From positions 79,260,679 to 79,324,678 of the forward strand of contig CM035166.1 of the NCBI GenBank assembly GCA_020205615.1: a stretch of 64,000 bases of DNA, read 5' to 3'. Both the position numbers and the translations under genes were made by a program. This DNA comes from Panax quinquefolius (Eukaryota > Streptophyta > Magnoliopsida > Apiales > Araliaceae). This document shows, in pieces, positions 48,745 through 61,593 of the stretch. A model generated the notes under the pieces. It did not search any database and was not told where the DNA came from. It saw only the letters and a list, made by a program, of their open reading frames with translations. Position 1 is the first letter of the stretch, and each line of letters starts with the position of its first letter.

Positions 48745-48938
48745 CTGTTAAAAACAACTTTTATTAATAATCGTCTTTAAATTGAATTTTTTTAACGTAG
48801 TACTGATTACTATGATATTTTTTCATCTTAATGCTCACTAGAATGTTATGTATAATTATACAAGCAGCTTATCTTTATTATTAATTAATCCAATTCTAAT
48901 AGATTTAATTCAACTTTTTTTTGTTACAGGTTTTATAA

Positions 48939-51377
48939 ATGGCTCCTGGAAGTGGACACAAAATGAAAGGGAAAAGCAATGCAAACAAGACTAAACAAAT
49001 TCTCATTGATCGTAATTCTAAGCCAGCTAATTCGAAAACTCTCAGAGGTATCAAAGGACGTTTTGACAAAGAAAACGTGGCTTCTGATGGTGGGAAATCT
49101 AATATAGAAAAGGAACCATTTGTAATACTTAAAGCCCATAATAATTCATCCAAAGGTAGTGAACATACTACTAAAAATCAGACCTGTGAAATTAATCTCA
49201 CACCACAAATTTCTACAGTTCCAGCAATTCAAAGGCTTGAAATTCCATTAACTTAGAGTCCAAGAATTCCAACAACTGAAAATCATGAAACTCTAACAAT
49301 AGAAAGTCCTAAAATTCCATCAAATGAGCAAGCCCCATCAACTGAAACAAGTATTAAAACAGGTATGAATTCTCTTTTTTTTCTTAAAAAAAATTATACC
49401 AAGTTCTGAAGTAACTAATAATCTTATTTATTATGTATGCAAAACAAATACTATAACAAGTATCGTTTTCTTTATACAGCTAGCTCTATGAAAAGGAGTC
49501 GTGGTCCAACAATGGGCAAGGGGATTATGAAGTCATTTGTTGCTTCAGGGAGCAAAATGAAGATCAATGTGGATCCATTCATAGGAAGACCTATAAATGG
49601 AGATGAATCTGCAAAGCTTGCAAGTCAAATTGGCGTAGTAACTCGAGATGTCCTTCCAGTGCCCAAAAGGTGGAAAGACGTAGATGAGGAAAAGAGTTTG
49701 GAACCAGGCTTTGATCATATAAATGTATATATCGAAACTAATAACTTTTTTATTATATCAATTTATTTTTCTCGTCATCTAAAATAAGCTAATATGATAT
49801 GTAGATCCACATGGATGTTAATGTTGATGCTCCAGAGTGAAACAATGTTTGATTGATAAGTGAAATCTAGTAGTAAAAAAGCGTTACAAGTTACATATGC
49901 ACTACAAGAAGTTTGCAACTTTGGTAGAGGCTAAGAATAACAAACCTTCTTGTTGTCCTTGTAAAAAAAATTGGGAAGCATTGTGCGTACTATTTTGCAA
50001 CACCTAAATTTAAGGTAATAATACAAAACTTAACATGTTTAAATGTTAAGGTTCAAATGTTTAGAGTTATAGCTATAGGTTTGTAACATTGCTTACAATG
50101 TCATTGTTCTTGTTTTTATAGCACACAAGTTTTGTGAATGTTGGGAATAGAAAATGTGAGAGCTCACATATTTATGTGTAAAGCCATTTACTATTCGTCG
50201 ATTTTGAGATTGTAAGTGTTCTAAACTTGTACTTTTGTACTACTTTCATTCTAATAACATTTAATTGAATATATCTTGTTTTGGGATATGGAATTGGGGT
50301 CTTATGGGAGTTTTTTGGATCTCCAATTTGGAAGGTTTTTGTTTCCCAATTTAGGATTTTGGGATTTAATTGAATATATCTTGTTTTGGGATATGGAATT
50401 GGGGTCTTATGGGAGTTTTTTGGATCTTGTTTTGTTGGAAGGGTTTTTGCTTCTTGTGACTGTTGATCCTTTAGGCAGTAGCAGCTAACAGTAACAATTG
50501 TCATAACAGTTTTGGAAATATCCTAGTAAATCCTATATTGTAACTTGAAGATATAATCATGAAGTTTGATTTATAACTTCCTAAATACACACATGCATAT
50601 ATCGAAAACTTAATTAGTTTGTAATGTAAAATAAAGAAGTTATATAAAGAGAAATTGTATGCTAGGGACTGCTATGAGGTAATTGGGGCAATCAAGCCAA
50701 ATATGGTTGTAATCTTTTTTCTTCCTTTTAATATAGTTTAAATTTAGCAAAAAAAAATAACCTTTAATTGATGCATAATTCTAATGTATTTGGCACATTT
50801 TTTCCTGTCCTAGTCTCAAAAGGAGCTAAATGGAGATCCTTGTGATATGATTGATTTGTATAAACGTACACATTATTCAGAGGAAAAGGGTTGGTCATCC
50901 AAAGTGGCAGAAGAGAATTGGGTAACTTTCAGATATCTATTTGTTTAAAATCCGGCCTTTTCTATGTTAATGATTGTAAATAATCAGATATACCTTCTTA
51001 CATCCATGTGTTTTAATAGGAGTTGATGAAAAAAAAGCGAGATCAATATAGAGAAGAAGGATCCGAGAAGAACATAGATGAAATAGTCTTGGAGGTTCTT
51101 CGCCATGGATCGGTTACATAAAAGGCCTTGGGTATGGTCCAAAACCTCCAAGCAAAGCATCACATCATCTAATTTAGCTACCCAACAAGTCCAAAAGGAA
51201 CTTCAAGATACACAACAAAAGCTACAAATGTCTAACTCTCAAGTAAATGATCTTAAGACACAAGTGGCTGAATTTGAGACTGAAGTGTCTTATTTGAAAA
51301 CTCAATTGGTTGATCAAGGTGCAAATATCAACAAACTTATGGCATTTATGGTTGCTAAGGGGATGAACATATACTAG
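48939..51377 (+). pseudogene. Transposase_24 (Ptta/En-Spm) second gene of the CACTA element, broken
   Basis: A first exon opens with ATG at 48939 (MAPGSGHKMKGKSNANKTKQ, basic), with a stop at about 49254 and further Pro/Thr/Ser-rich coding to a donor near 49362. Exon two (from 49480) reads MKRSRGPTMGKGIMKSFVAS, then RPINGDESAKLASQIGVVTR and VPKRWKDVDEEK, the N-terminal region of the Transposase_24 family. 49860-50010 keeps a degraded piece. The exon at 50814-50922 gives DMIDLYKRTHYSEEKGWSS. The last part (51022-51377) carries EIVLEVLRHGS, a one-base shift, and a heptad-repeat coiled coil (VQKELQDTQQKLQMSNSQVN). The protein is expected to bind the subterminal repeats together with TNP2. At least three lesions make it inactive. 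Confidence 0.75.
50261..50432 (+). repeat. Tandem direct duplication, period 105 bp
   Basis: The segment beginning aattgaatatatcttgtttt at 50263 recurs at 50368 with the following 60 bases unchanged (ending ggagttttttggatct). It lies in the intronic part of the Transposase_24 gene. The near-identity implies a recent event. Confidence 0.85.
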
Positions 51378-52554
51378 AGAAAAATATCATGTAAGTAATA
51401 AATACTTTTAAACTTCAATTAAGCTTTCAAATGTTGCTTTCCATGGTTGAATTTGTGTTGATGCAAATTCTTGATATTAAAAACAACTTTATAAATGAGT
51501 TAATAATGAACTCTGAAGTAATGATAGTATAAGATGAATATGTATGTGGCTTTTTTTTTCATTCTCAAAAACTTAGTTTAAATAAGTAACAATCTCTCTT
51601 TTACGTCCTTTCTTTCAATGCATCATAAATTTGCTATAAAAGAATTATTCTAGGTAATGTTTCCTTCATTGTCTCTTAAATATTTTGAATTTGGTGTGTG
51701 ATGTGTTGAATTCTTACAAATGTTAGATTTTCTTATTTATTTTCCTCCATTTAGGACAAACATGAATTTTATTTATACTTCACACTGATATTTTAGTGCT
51801 GACATAATTACTTCTTCACTTGTGCAGGAGCTCTTGTGTTGCTTTCCATTCCTCAAGCTTCTCGGTTAGTTTAAAACTTGCTCTAATAGTTCTCATATTT
51901 TGGGATTCATAAATATATCTCTCTGCACATGGGACGACTTTCTTGAAGTCTATTTTCATATTACAGCTTCTACCAAAATTTGATTTTGCGGATCCTCTAA
52001 ATTCTATGGATATTGATTTTGGTTGCTATAATGCTAGTATAGCTATAGTTCTGGAAAACTCACAATTTATTATTTAAATATATCTTTCTTTATATACATT
52101 TTTTTAAATTTCATAACTATTTGATTGATTTATGTCCATATGTTTTTTTGATTTGCAGATAGAGTTTTTTCTGGAAGGTCAATAACCACAAGGTTGAAGG
52201 TTTTAATTAAGTATTTTCTTAGGATATGGATTTTAGAATTTTAGCTTTTTGGATTATATAATTTGGTTTTGTGGTACTTAGATTATTTAAGCAACTGTTT
52301 ATTGCCTAGCTAGTTGGGTATTTTGTTGAATCGGTGAATCTACTATTTTTTTTATAAGATAATTACTTTTTATTTTAAATGTTTATTGAATTTTGTCTCT
52401 TATATTATATACAGGTGGAAAGTTGATTTAAAAAGCTCACTAAATGTATTATATTTTTTTTATTGAAAATTGTTAATGTAACAATACATTTTGAATGTCA
52501 AATAATTTAATATGACCACCACATCATCACGATTTATAATTATTTATTGGCAAA
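51378..52554 (+). other. 3' region of the CACTA second gene
   Basis: AT-rich with no reading frame of note. Small exon-like pieces bounded by cag and gt (for example near 51829-51864) may belong to the 3' untranslated part of the transcript. Nothing else recognised. Confidence 0.4.
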
Positions 52555-53542
52555 TTATATTTGGTCAATGAAAATTAAAATTTAATGACGAATAATATTA
52601 ACTCTTTAGAATTAATAGTATTGTCATTATATATATTCATTTAGTTATGACAACACATATTGTCACTAATATTAACTATTTGGTGACAAGTTATGCTGTC
52701 ACCATTATATATCATTTAGTGATGCCTTTTAATTTTGTAACTATTAATAGCTCTTTATGTGACGAGTTATATCGTCACCATAAGTATTCAATTAGTGACA
52801 GAGAAAAATGTGTCATAGAAATTAACTCTTTGGTGACAAACTATATCATCACTGTTATATATTCATTTAGTCACAACAAATAATTTTGTCACTATTAATA
52901 ACTCTTTCTGTGACGAGATGTATCGTCACCATAAGCATTCAATTAGTGACATTGAAAAATGTGTCCCAGAAAGTAACTTTTTGGTGACAAATTATTTTGT
53001 GATATTATTTAAAATATGAAATGACAATGACATAATTGTCATGTTAAATATATTATTAGGTGATTTAATTGTTACGTAAATCATTTATTTTCTTATTTTT
53101 GGTGACGATAAACACAATAACATTTAAAGAATAATAATAAATATGATAATGATATTGTCGTCATTATAATTAGATGATTTAAATAGAGTAACATATTTTT
53201 CATCACTAAAACAATATCATTTAATGACGAAAAATAATTTTTGTCATTTAATGCACCAAGTTTTGATGATGAAACATAATATAGAGTGACGAAAGTTTCA
53301 TTCAAATAGTGACGCTATTAACGTCACTAAAAGTAATTAATTATAGTGACAATGATGTAGATCGTCACCATAAGTTAAAACATTTAGTTATGACATCAAA
53401 TAGTGTCAAATATACCTAATACCACGCTCATACGGTGACGGTCTCTGTGACGATTAACAATCGTCACCAAATGTTTTAGTGACAAAAAATGAATTTTATG
53501 TGACAAATTTTAGCGTCATTTTTTGTCTGATTTCTTGTAGTG
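52555..53542 (+). repeat. Right end of the CACTA element, subterminal repeats
   Basis: Mirror image of the left end from about 52866 onward, ending in ttcttgtagtg. The inner part (52555-52865) continues the same tgtcac-type motif array but has no clear partner on the left. Confidence 0.85.
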
Positions 53543-56500
53543 AGGATTTAAGTGAATTATTCAGAATTAAGTGTTTATGTGAATATGTTCTATGTATATG
53601 TATACAGTTTGTAGTTAAGGGTCAAGGGTTGACCAGATTAACGATATCTGTAACAAACCCTAGGTATATATTAAGAACGTTAACGTTCGGTTAGAAAACC
53701 CTAGTGAATTATAAGAAACCCTAAAAATCGGTTCTGAAAACCCTAATTTCAGTTCTGAGAATCCGAAACCCTAATTCGTGAATTTAAAACCCTAATCTGG
53801 GAACTTAAATGATTATTATATTACTTAAGTGTTATTAATTAGTATATTAATTAGGGTAAAGCTTAATTAATTATCAAACCCTAATTTCAAATTTAGAAAA
53901 CCCTAATTTCGGGATTTGTAACCCAAATTTATAATTAGGGAAAATCTGATTATTAATTTAATAATTGTAATGTTAATTAGGAAACCCTAATCCTAATTTT
54001 CAAGTTAAGTAATTAGGAAACCCTAATCTAATTACGAAATTAGATTCTAATTTAGGAAAATTATTTTTCTATTTTGAAACCCTAATTTGTGGGTTGAAAA
54101 CCCTAATGACCATTTTGACCCTAATTGCTTAATTAGCGATTTTAATTATGAATTATTAATCCTAATTAGCAATATTTAAGTTATGATTAAGAAATTTTTA
54201 ATATAATTAGTAAATCCTAATTATAATTTAGAAATATTAATTTTCTATTTTTAAAACCTAAATTAGAAATTTTAGAAAATTAAATTTGTAAACCCTAAGG
54301 GTTTCAAACCCTAAACCCTAAATTTTCCAAACCTTAACCCTAAACCCTAAGGGTTTGGCTATTTACTAGAAAGCCATTAAAATAAAAATAGAAAAGACTA
54401 TTTTGCCCTTTTCAATTATTTAGTAGATGAAGTGTAAATCTAACCCTAGTATGGGTGGTTCACCAACCCTAGCATTAACATGTGCTCTATATCTCAATTG
54501 ACAGCCATCTAGATCAGCTTATTCATTGCATCAATAATACACAATAGATTAAAAAGTAAGAAATGACTTACTTTAGTTTTCAAAAGCTAGCAACTCTCTC
54601 TCTCTCTCTCTCTCTCTAACCTACGAATTTTGAGAGTGAAAGGGAGTGATATTATCACCTTATATCATATCTTAGCTTTTCCAAATCAGGATCAAGAATC
54701 AGAATCCAAGATCAAAGCTTCATAAAGGTATAAACCCTAATTTTTGAAATCATGTAATTTGATGTTAAAAGTTGTAATTGATTGGTTAAAGATGTGTAAT
54801 AAGGTGTCTTTTAGTGATCTGGGTTGTTAAATCCCAGATCCATAACATCAAAATGCTCGGATTTGATAATTTTTGAAATCTGGGAAAAGTTGGAAATATG
54901 GCCCGACAAGCTAATGTCAAGGCCTGTAAATCCTTCTCTATTTTTGATTTGTTGTGTTTTAGGTTTTAAACTTGTAGTATGTTGTAAGGGCTATGATCTA
55001 GAAATGGAAACAGGTTCATATCATGTGTAGATTAGAAGTTATATGTGGTCAAAACCCGTTGACCGTTCACGGAAAGCCAGTTCTGGGCAACCCAGAATTT
55101 TTCCAGGTGATCTGACAAGTTTTTTTAAGCCTTTGATCTTACGTCTGTTAAGTGTGTTAGCCATGTTGGTGTTAGATCTTACTTTTATGACATGATATCT
55201 ACATATCAAAGCCCTTATACCCATCAGATCATGATCAGGATTGAAAATAATAGTGGTCAAACTACGTTGACCGATCAGCCTGAAGAACAATCTGGAAAAC
55301 CCAGATTCTTCAAAGCCCGTTTTCTATGACAATGTTTGACCGGCCTGAAACTAGTGATTTTGTTGATAATATACTGATATTATGTTATAGGATTTGTCTC
55401 TTACATGTTTACTATAAGTAATAACCTTTCTAACTCACTAATCAAGCTCAGGGTGAACGTTATGAAGATCGAAAGTAGCCTATTCGAACTGTTCTTCATT
55501 TCTGGGTAACCCAGAAATGAAGAACAGCTCCTGACAAGATCTTTAAGGGCTAATAAGACTCGGGTATGTTGTTGTTTGGCCATGATGTTTGTTTAAGATT
55601 GTAGTATTGCATCAATACTATAACATGGGACCAAATACCGTACCCAGATACATAACAATCTATGATTTAGGACTAGTCAAACCATGCCCCTCGAAGACTG
55701 ACAAGAAATTCTGGGCAGGCTCAAGAACACCTATAGCGACGGTTCTGTCGCTATAGGGCCCTTTAGCGACGGTTTCTATTTAATTTAATTTCTGATTTTC
55801 TGGAAATTATTTAAAAATGGATAAAAATGGTTTTTAAATATTAAAAATACATAATAAATTCTAAAAAATTATTTTAAAGTCTGAAAAATAGTTTTTAATT
55901 ATTTTGAGTATATTTCATAAATATTTAATATTTTTAGAATATAAATGGTATTTAATTTATTTAATTATAATAATTAATAAATTATTTAAAATGATTTAAA
56001 TATATGAAAAATCATGAAAAATAATATTATGGTAAAAGAAAATATTTGAAGTTATTTTCAGTGACTTTTAATATTTTGTGATGAATTTCACTAATTAATC
56101 AATATTAATGATAATTAGTTTATTTAATAAATATATTAAATAAATTATGGAAAATAGAATAAATGATTTAAAAATCATATGAAAATGATTTAAGTGTTAT
56201 AAAAATATTTTAAGTTATAAAATATAACTTTTGATATTTTGTCATGAAAATATTAATATTTTAATATTAAAAGCAATTATCGGATAATGGATTTAAGCGT
56301 TTAAAAATCATATAAATATGATTTTAAGGTATTAAAATACTTTGATATATTATAAGTATATTATAATATTATGACATGTATTTCATTAATATTTGATAAT
56401 AAATAAATATTAATTATAAAAGAATTACGTGGTATTTAATTCATTTAAATACGTTATTAATGATTGAAAATTCATGATAAATAGTAATAATTATTTAAAA

Positions 56501-57488
56501 ATTATTACAAGACTTCGATAAATGTTTTAACTATTAATAACATTATTTGAGATAATTGTTAAGTATTAAGTCAGAGTTTAATGAAACTTAGACTCGATAA
56601 AAGTCCATTAGGCCAAATCCGTCGGGACGTTAGAATTTTAATAAATTCAAGTCGATGAAATAGTTTGACGATCTTCGAGTCTTATGTGTGTTGTAGACTG
56701 ATATGGTTATGTGTTATGTGTTATGTGTTTAGATTATTCTATATATATATATATAATAGTATTATATTGTGATGCTATTATTCTAATATTGGAGATCTAT
56801 ATTACTAATATTAGGTCTTCGGATAAGGCGATATAAATTGCGTAGCGATAATCAACGGTTCATGCAAGTTTGTTTTTACTTAACTCTACTAAGAGTTGTT
56901 TCATTCGGATAAGCTTATGGTTAATCATTGCTGGTTGCCATGAATTGTATTCTGTACATATTTCATGTATTAGTCGGTATGAAAAAGTACGATCACCTTC
57001 ATTACTAGTTGGTTCGGATATATTTGTTCATGTATAATATACTTGTTCGGTCATAAATTTGTTCTGCTAGTTCACAATTATATTGTTGAATTATAGCTAG
57101 CTTATTATTCAGACTCTTTCAATCATGATATATCGTTATATTATTGAACTTAAACTTGCTAGGAAATCCTTATGCTCACCCTTGCTATATCATGATAAAA
57201 CATTGCAGATTAAGGCGAATGCGTCGGATACAAAGGAAAGGTTAAAGACAGTTTCAGCTTAAAGTTAATGTGCGCGATTAGTTTTGTAATAGTGTAGTTT
57301 GATAATAATGTTATATGTTAAATAATTATATATGTGTATTAAGTTAAGGTTACTCGACCTTGGCGAATAGTGTGTAATGTATTGTATAAACAACTTATAT
57401 TTATATCTTCCGCAAATAGTAATAGTTGTATAGAATGATCGAACCGAATCCGTGGTGATTCGGGACCTCGGATTCGGGGAACGTCACA
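53543..57488 (+). repeat. 3' LTR of element X, second part
   Basis: Starts with the duplicated agg (53543-53545), continues ggatttaagtgaatt as in 14634 onward, and ends gtcaca at 57488. It keeps the telomere-motif block, the TAGCGAC hairpin and about 130 bases (around 57135-57300) that the 5' LTR lacks. Confidence 0.9.
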
Positions 57489-57493
57489 AATGT

Positions 57494-57858
57494 CCCACAA
57501 GAACCAATGAAGTCCAATCCCGAGTGACTATTACGCAGGGCAACGGATAGAATTTTGAAGCTTGAAGATCGGAGGGCATGGTCCCATCTTCCTAACTTCG
57601 TACAAATTCTAATCCCATGTCATTGTGTAACTCTCAACAACGGCAGTCCGAAATAGGTCTTATACACCTCAATCGGATGCCCGGATTGCAATTCTAAAAG
57701 TTCGAGCGGACATCACAATGCAAGCGTACATGTACTTCGAGACGGTGGGACCCGCGAAGCTCGGGCCACCTCGGGCAGCCGCAGGTACATCTGTGGCTCC
57801 CCCTCTATAAATAGAGGGCTTAGGGTGGATATTTTGAAAGAGAAAAAAAGTGAGGAAG
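57494..57858 (+). repeat. 3' LTR of the Tat element, second part
   Basis: Continues the LTR after element X and is nearly the same as 727-980: identical order of cctcaatcggatgcccg, the TATA box (57806-57813) and the gaaagagaaaa tract. It is cut at 57858 by the Athila-type element, so the R/U5 part is not in the window. Confidence 0.8.
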
Positions 57859-59263
57859 TGAGGTAAAATATATATACGCTCAACACGTAAGTATACGTGG
57901 TCAACAAGTAATATACTAGTAAGTAAAGTATCGTTCCCTCAGAGATTTAGCAACAAATTTACCTTGCAACTACCAATCTTCTATTAATCCTAATTTTATT
58001 AAACTAATCAATTTCCAGTTTATAGTGAAAATATTAAAATTATTGAAAATCAACTCAATACCAACAAACCCTAAATCTGAATTTTCAAACAAGTATTAGA
58101 GAATTAGGCTCGTAACTTCACTCTAAGTATCCCTCTGATTATTATTCCCTTATTCCAGTTTAATTCACTATCCCAGTTTATTAATCAAGAACACATAAAC
58201 AGTATTAACCACCTCTCGATATATTAACACCGTATTAACCCAAATCCACAATTAAGATAGAATTAAGTCAAACACCTTAATTAATCAACTCACTATATCT
58301 CTATGTGAATTCTAATTAAGTAAGGTTTAATTTCAAGTTCTCTTCATGATTACATGTGATGTCAAGCATATCTCTACCACAACAATAATCAAGAATCTGC
58401 TATTCAAAAAATTCTTGACACATGCTATATTAACTAAGTCTAGATTTATATTTCATCTATCGAATTCATACAAATCCACATAAGATTGTTGATCAAGCAA
58501 TTCATAAATTCAAGCTTCAATTAATATAGATAAACTGCATAACAGCTTAATTAAACTGAAAACCGAGGTTACATAATCATCGTTCCACTTAAAGATCCAT
58601 TGTAAGCCTAATAAGTAATTTAGTCCATAACTAATGAATTAAATACTGATTAAATAAAAGACAGCATCATCCCAATTACAGAAGATAGAAATTAGAGAAG
58701 AATAGTAATACACCACCCTTCTCGCCCTTCGATTCTGAAATCTTCGTGAAATTATTCCTCTTTTTCGTTCCTCCAAGCCCTTGCTCTTCCAAAACCTTAT
58801 CCACGTAAGTCTAGATTGATTGACCCCTTTTTAAGTACGTCTAGATCAACATATATCCTCTCTCTCTTCATACCATGACTCCTAACCCACTTCTAACTTC
58901 TGCCCAAGAGAGACTCTCCTAATTCACAAAGACTACCCAAGACAATGACTTCACTTTTAACAGCGCTCGCGCTAGCCATAGTGTCTCCAGAAGCGCACTT
59001 CAAGATCTTTGGGCCATCAGAACCCGGTCGTGCTCAGTGGCCTCGTGCTTCATTGCTCTTTCATTCATCACGGTCGCAGCCAACTGTGTCAACAAACTCG
59101 CAATTTGTGCTCAAAAACTCCTCCACTGCTCACATCTTGATGGATCAACCTGATTAACCTACAACAAGTGCAAAACCCATCAAAAGTAAATGCAAGTGCC
59201 AAAAAAACTAGCAATATAACAAGCCAAATGAACATAAATCTTAGGTTAAAAACCTACTCATCA
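57859..59263 (-). repeat. 3' LTR of the Athila-type element, 1.4 kb
   Basis: On the minus strand it starts TGATGAGTAGG right after the PPT (59266-59279) and ends ...CCTCA at 57859. The length suits Athila LTRs. The interior has few landmarks and no ORF I would call real. The exact left border is inferred from the break in similarity to the Tat LTR. Confidence 0.7.
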
Positions 59264-59265
59264 AA

Positions 59266-59279
59266 TTCCCCCAAACTTG
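59266..59279 (-). promoter_or_regulatory. Polypurine tract of the Athila-type element
   Basis: On the minus strand caagtttgggggaa directly precedes the LTR start. The same aagtttggggg core occurs three more times upstream in the element (59940, 60272, 61521). Confidence 0.75.
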
Positions 59280-60351
59280 AACATTGTTTGTCCTCAAGAA
59301 AAAATGCAATGCATCTAACACCAAAACTACGAATCCGGTATTATGACAGTCACGCTAGTTCACTCATAAGGCCTCAGAGAAATCAAGTAAACATATCAAC
59401 ACCTCATAACAAAACCAATCCACAATTCCTTGCCAACCATCACATCTCAATCTGTCATTACTATTATAGTGTGTGTGTGTGTGTACCAACCATATAAATT
59501 GACATACCATCAAATTTAATACATAACAAAACTCTTCTAAGGCATTATACAGAATAAATTTAAGAAATTCATAGCAAACTAATTCCAACCAATGCTAGAT
59601 AATAACCCACATCAAGGGTCAACATGGGATATTTATGTTTTACTTATCATTTACGGGGGCATTTTGCTCGTATTTCCAGTTTTATTCATTCTTTATATAT
59701 ATATATAACTATGCAAGTCTTATTCCTTTAGGCTTTTCAATGCTACCTTAACAAGCTTTCGACCAACGACTCTCAGATCATTAGGACCTTAGGGGGCTAG
59801 GTGTAAAGACAATCCCTTTGGGCTTACTTACTCAAGTAACAAAGGCCACAAAACTAGACAAGCACGCTACGGCGTTTTATTTTTTTTAATTTTTTTTCTT
59901 CATAAATTCATAGATATTTGCTTATATACCCCACATACTCCCCCAAACTTAGGTCCATATAATGCCTTTTAGAGTCTTATTATGAATCAATTTAAACGCA
60001 ATCAATCTACAAGTTTGTTTTCTTGTGCAATCCTTATTATAATAGTTGTACATAGAAGAGAGATTCAACTTATAACAAGAAATTACTTCAAAGTTCCCTT
60101 AATTGGTATTTCACTTGTTCACCAAATTCCAATCTCATCAATGGCCAAAAACAAACATATACCAACTATCCACTGGATTCATGCAACTACATGCCCTATA
60201 TTTTTTTTATTTGCCCTAAGTACACAAAAATATAAAAAAATAAACATGCAACATATATAAGAAACAATAATCCCCCAAACTTAAATCAAGGAATGCCCTC
60301 ATTATGTCAAATATGCTCAATAAAAAAAATGAGGACTTCCCTGAAAACGCG
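59280..60351 (-). other. Non-coding region between the Athila 3' ORF and LTR
   Basis: About 1.1 kb without a supported gene. It holds two extra PPT-like cores, a GT microsatellite (59469-59484) and an AT run (59694-59707). Confidence 0.6.
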
Positions 60352-61593
60352 TTACTGCTCGTCATCTGAAGGAGGGTAAGTTGGCAGGATAGGAGGACTA
60401 GGCATAACCACCGATGGAACATTAGGATTGCAACGAGAAAATGCATCAGCAAGCGTGTTGAAGGCATTTGCATTGTACTCATGCATTAACTCTTGACGTT
60501 GGGCCAACCACCTAAATCGATTCCTTGGGACCTGCGATTGTTCCGCACTAACTAGGGGTGTTGGTTGGCGGATCATAATGTAGCCTTCACCACGCAGGTG
60601 TGATTGCGCCCCCATCCCATGCTTTGTACCTTTTAATAGTGGCATGATCAATTATCGCCATTGGTTGTTGTATTGGCTCAGTAGGTTGTCACTGCACCCC
60701 AGCTTTCCGGTATAAATCAGTGATTAGGAACCCGTACAGCAACCCTCTCGTAGTACTCCCATGTAAGGCCCGATCAATTGATTCTTGAATACACTCCCCC
60801 ACATCAACATCGTAAAATGCAATTAAATTGTCCATATAATAGTGGTGGTGAACAATCCCATACAAAAGCTGAGCCCGTGCCTTTGTAACATCGGTTTGGT
60901 GGCGAGTGGGCATTAGACGGGCACATATAAATGCATGCCATGCTTTACCATATCGACCAAGTGCTGATTGAGGAAAACTTATCTTTTCATTCGTTCCGGC
61001 TTGAATTACCCATTGAGTCCCTGGTTTGCATAATTGGGCAATCAACTCGTCTAGGTCAGGCAACCCATCTTCATATCGATCATCTTGTGGTGTCTCTAAC
61101 CCAAATAAGCATTGATCGTATCGGCGTGAAATGCCACCGGTTTTCCCCGAACCATGGCGACATGGTTAACATGTTCCATTGCATTGGCGTAAAACTCCTT
61201 AACTATGTTGATTCCCGCTGGGAGTGGTTGTTCTACTAGCTAAAACTAGTGGCGTTCTACAATTTGCAGAGCCATGTCGCCATCCAAATTTGCATTTGGC
61301 TTCAATCCTTGTTCTAACACCAAGTTCTTCTTGTCGATGGAGGTCTTGAATCTTTCCGCGGCCCTTTCACTAACAAATTTTGAATGGTCATATGCAGGCC
61401 GAGTCATGGAGGTTGATGCCCATTGTCGTTTGTGGAAAGACATGTTGTTTCCGATGTGATTGGACACAAGAAGTTGATTCTGAACTTTAATCAAACAGTT
61501 GATGGACGGACTGAATATTTCCCCCAAACTTGGTTGATTTATGTTACTTTGCTCACAAATTTTTCTCAAACACACAACCCACTCCTTGAGCAC
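60352..61593 (-). pseudogene. Post-integrase (env-position) ORF of the Athila element, broken
   Basis: Three minus-strand pieces in order: 61593-61246 (with YDHSKFVSERAAERFKTSID), continuing past a stop as WLELVEQPLPAGINIVKEFY, then 61063-60689 (GRYGKAWHAFICARLMPTRH, then TKARAQLLYGIVHHHYYMDN and STTRGLLYGFLITDLYRKAG), and 60651-60352, rich in Pro, Gln and Ser. The middle part matches the 'putative plant transposon protein' domain found in the ORF downstream of Athila pol. That ORF occupies the position of an envelope gene, but its role is unknown. Stops at about 61248 and 60689 break it. Confidence 0.75.

Larger units (their letters stand above)
20355..53542 (+). mobile_element. 33.2 kb CACTA (CMC/EnSpm) transposon carrying host-gene pieces
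   Basis: Starts cactacaagaaatc and ends gatttcttgtagtg, the hallmark ends of the CACTA superfamily, flanked by the 3-bp duplication agg (20352-20354 and 53543-53545). The uninterrupted site is visible in the other LTR of X (gtgaaggattt near 14630). The outer 650-680 bases at each end are near-identical in inverted orientation and full of gtgacgat/cgtcac motifs, expected transposase-binding repeats. Inside lie a TNP2 gene, a Transposase_24 gene, fragments of at least three host genes, and nested elements. Both transposase genes are broken, so this copy cannot move alone. Confidence 0.9.
14495..57488 (+). mobile_element. Element X: non-coding LTR retrotransposon with very long LTRs
   Basis: The boundaries are exact: TSD aatgt at 14490-14494 and 57489-57493; both LTRs start tgt(g/t)ac and end gtcaca. 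The 5' LTR is 14495-18425, the core only 18426-20213, and the 3' LTR is split by the CACTA element (20214-20354 and 53543-57488). The core has a PBS and a PPT but no gag or pol motif, so it is non-autonomous and must have been mobilised by proteins supplied elsewhere, like plant LARD elements. The superfamily cannot be set from this copy; the tggtatca PBS fits many gypsy and copia elements. Confidence 0.9.

Noticed and set aside
49900..49908. Another CACTA terminus (cactacaag)
   Set aside because: Nine bases only, inside degraded Transposase_24 coding sequence, with no subterminal repeats after it.
50172..50504. Minus-strand protein with an internal repeat
   Set aside because: The repeat is the 105-bp DNA duplication; the frame has no coding features.
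20355..53542. CRISPR-like array in the regularly spaced cgtcac motifs
   Set aside because: The motifs are short, on both strands, irregularly spaced and bounded by CACTA ends; this is plant nuclear DNA.
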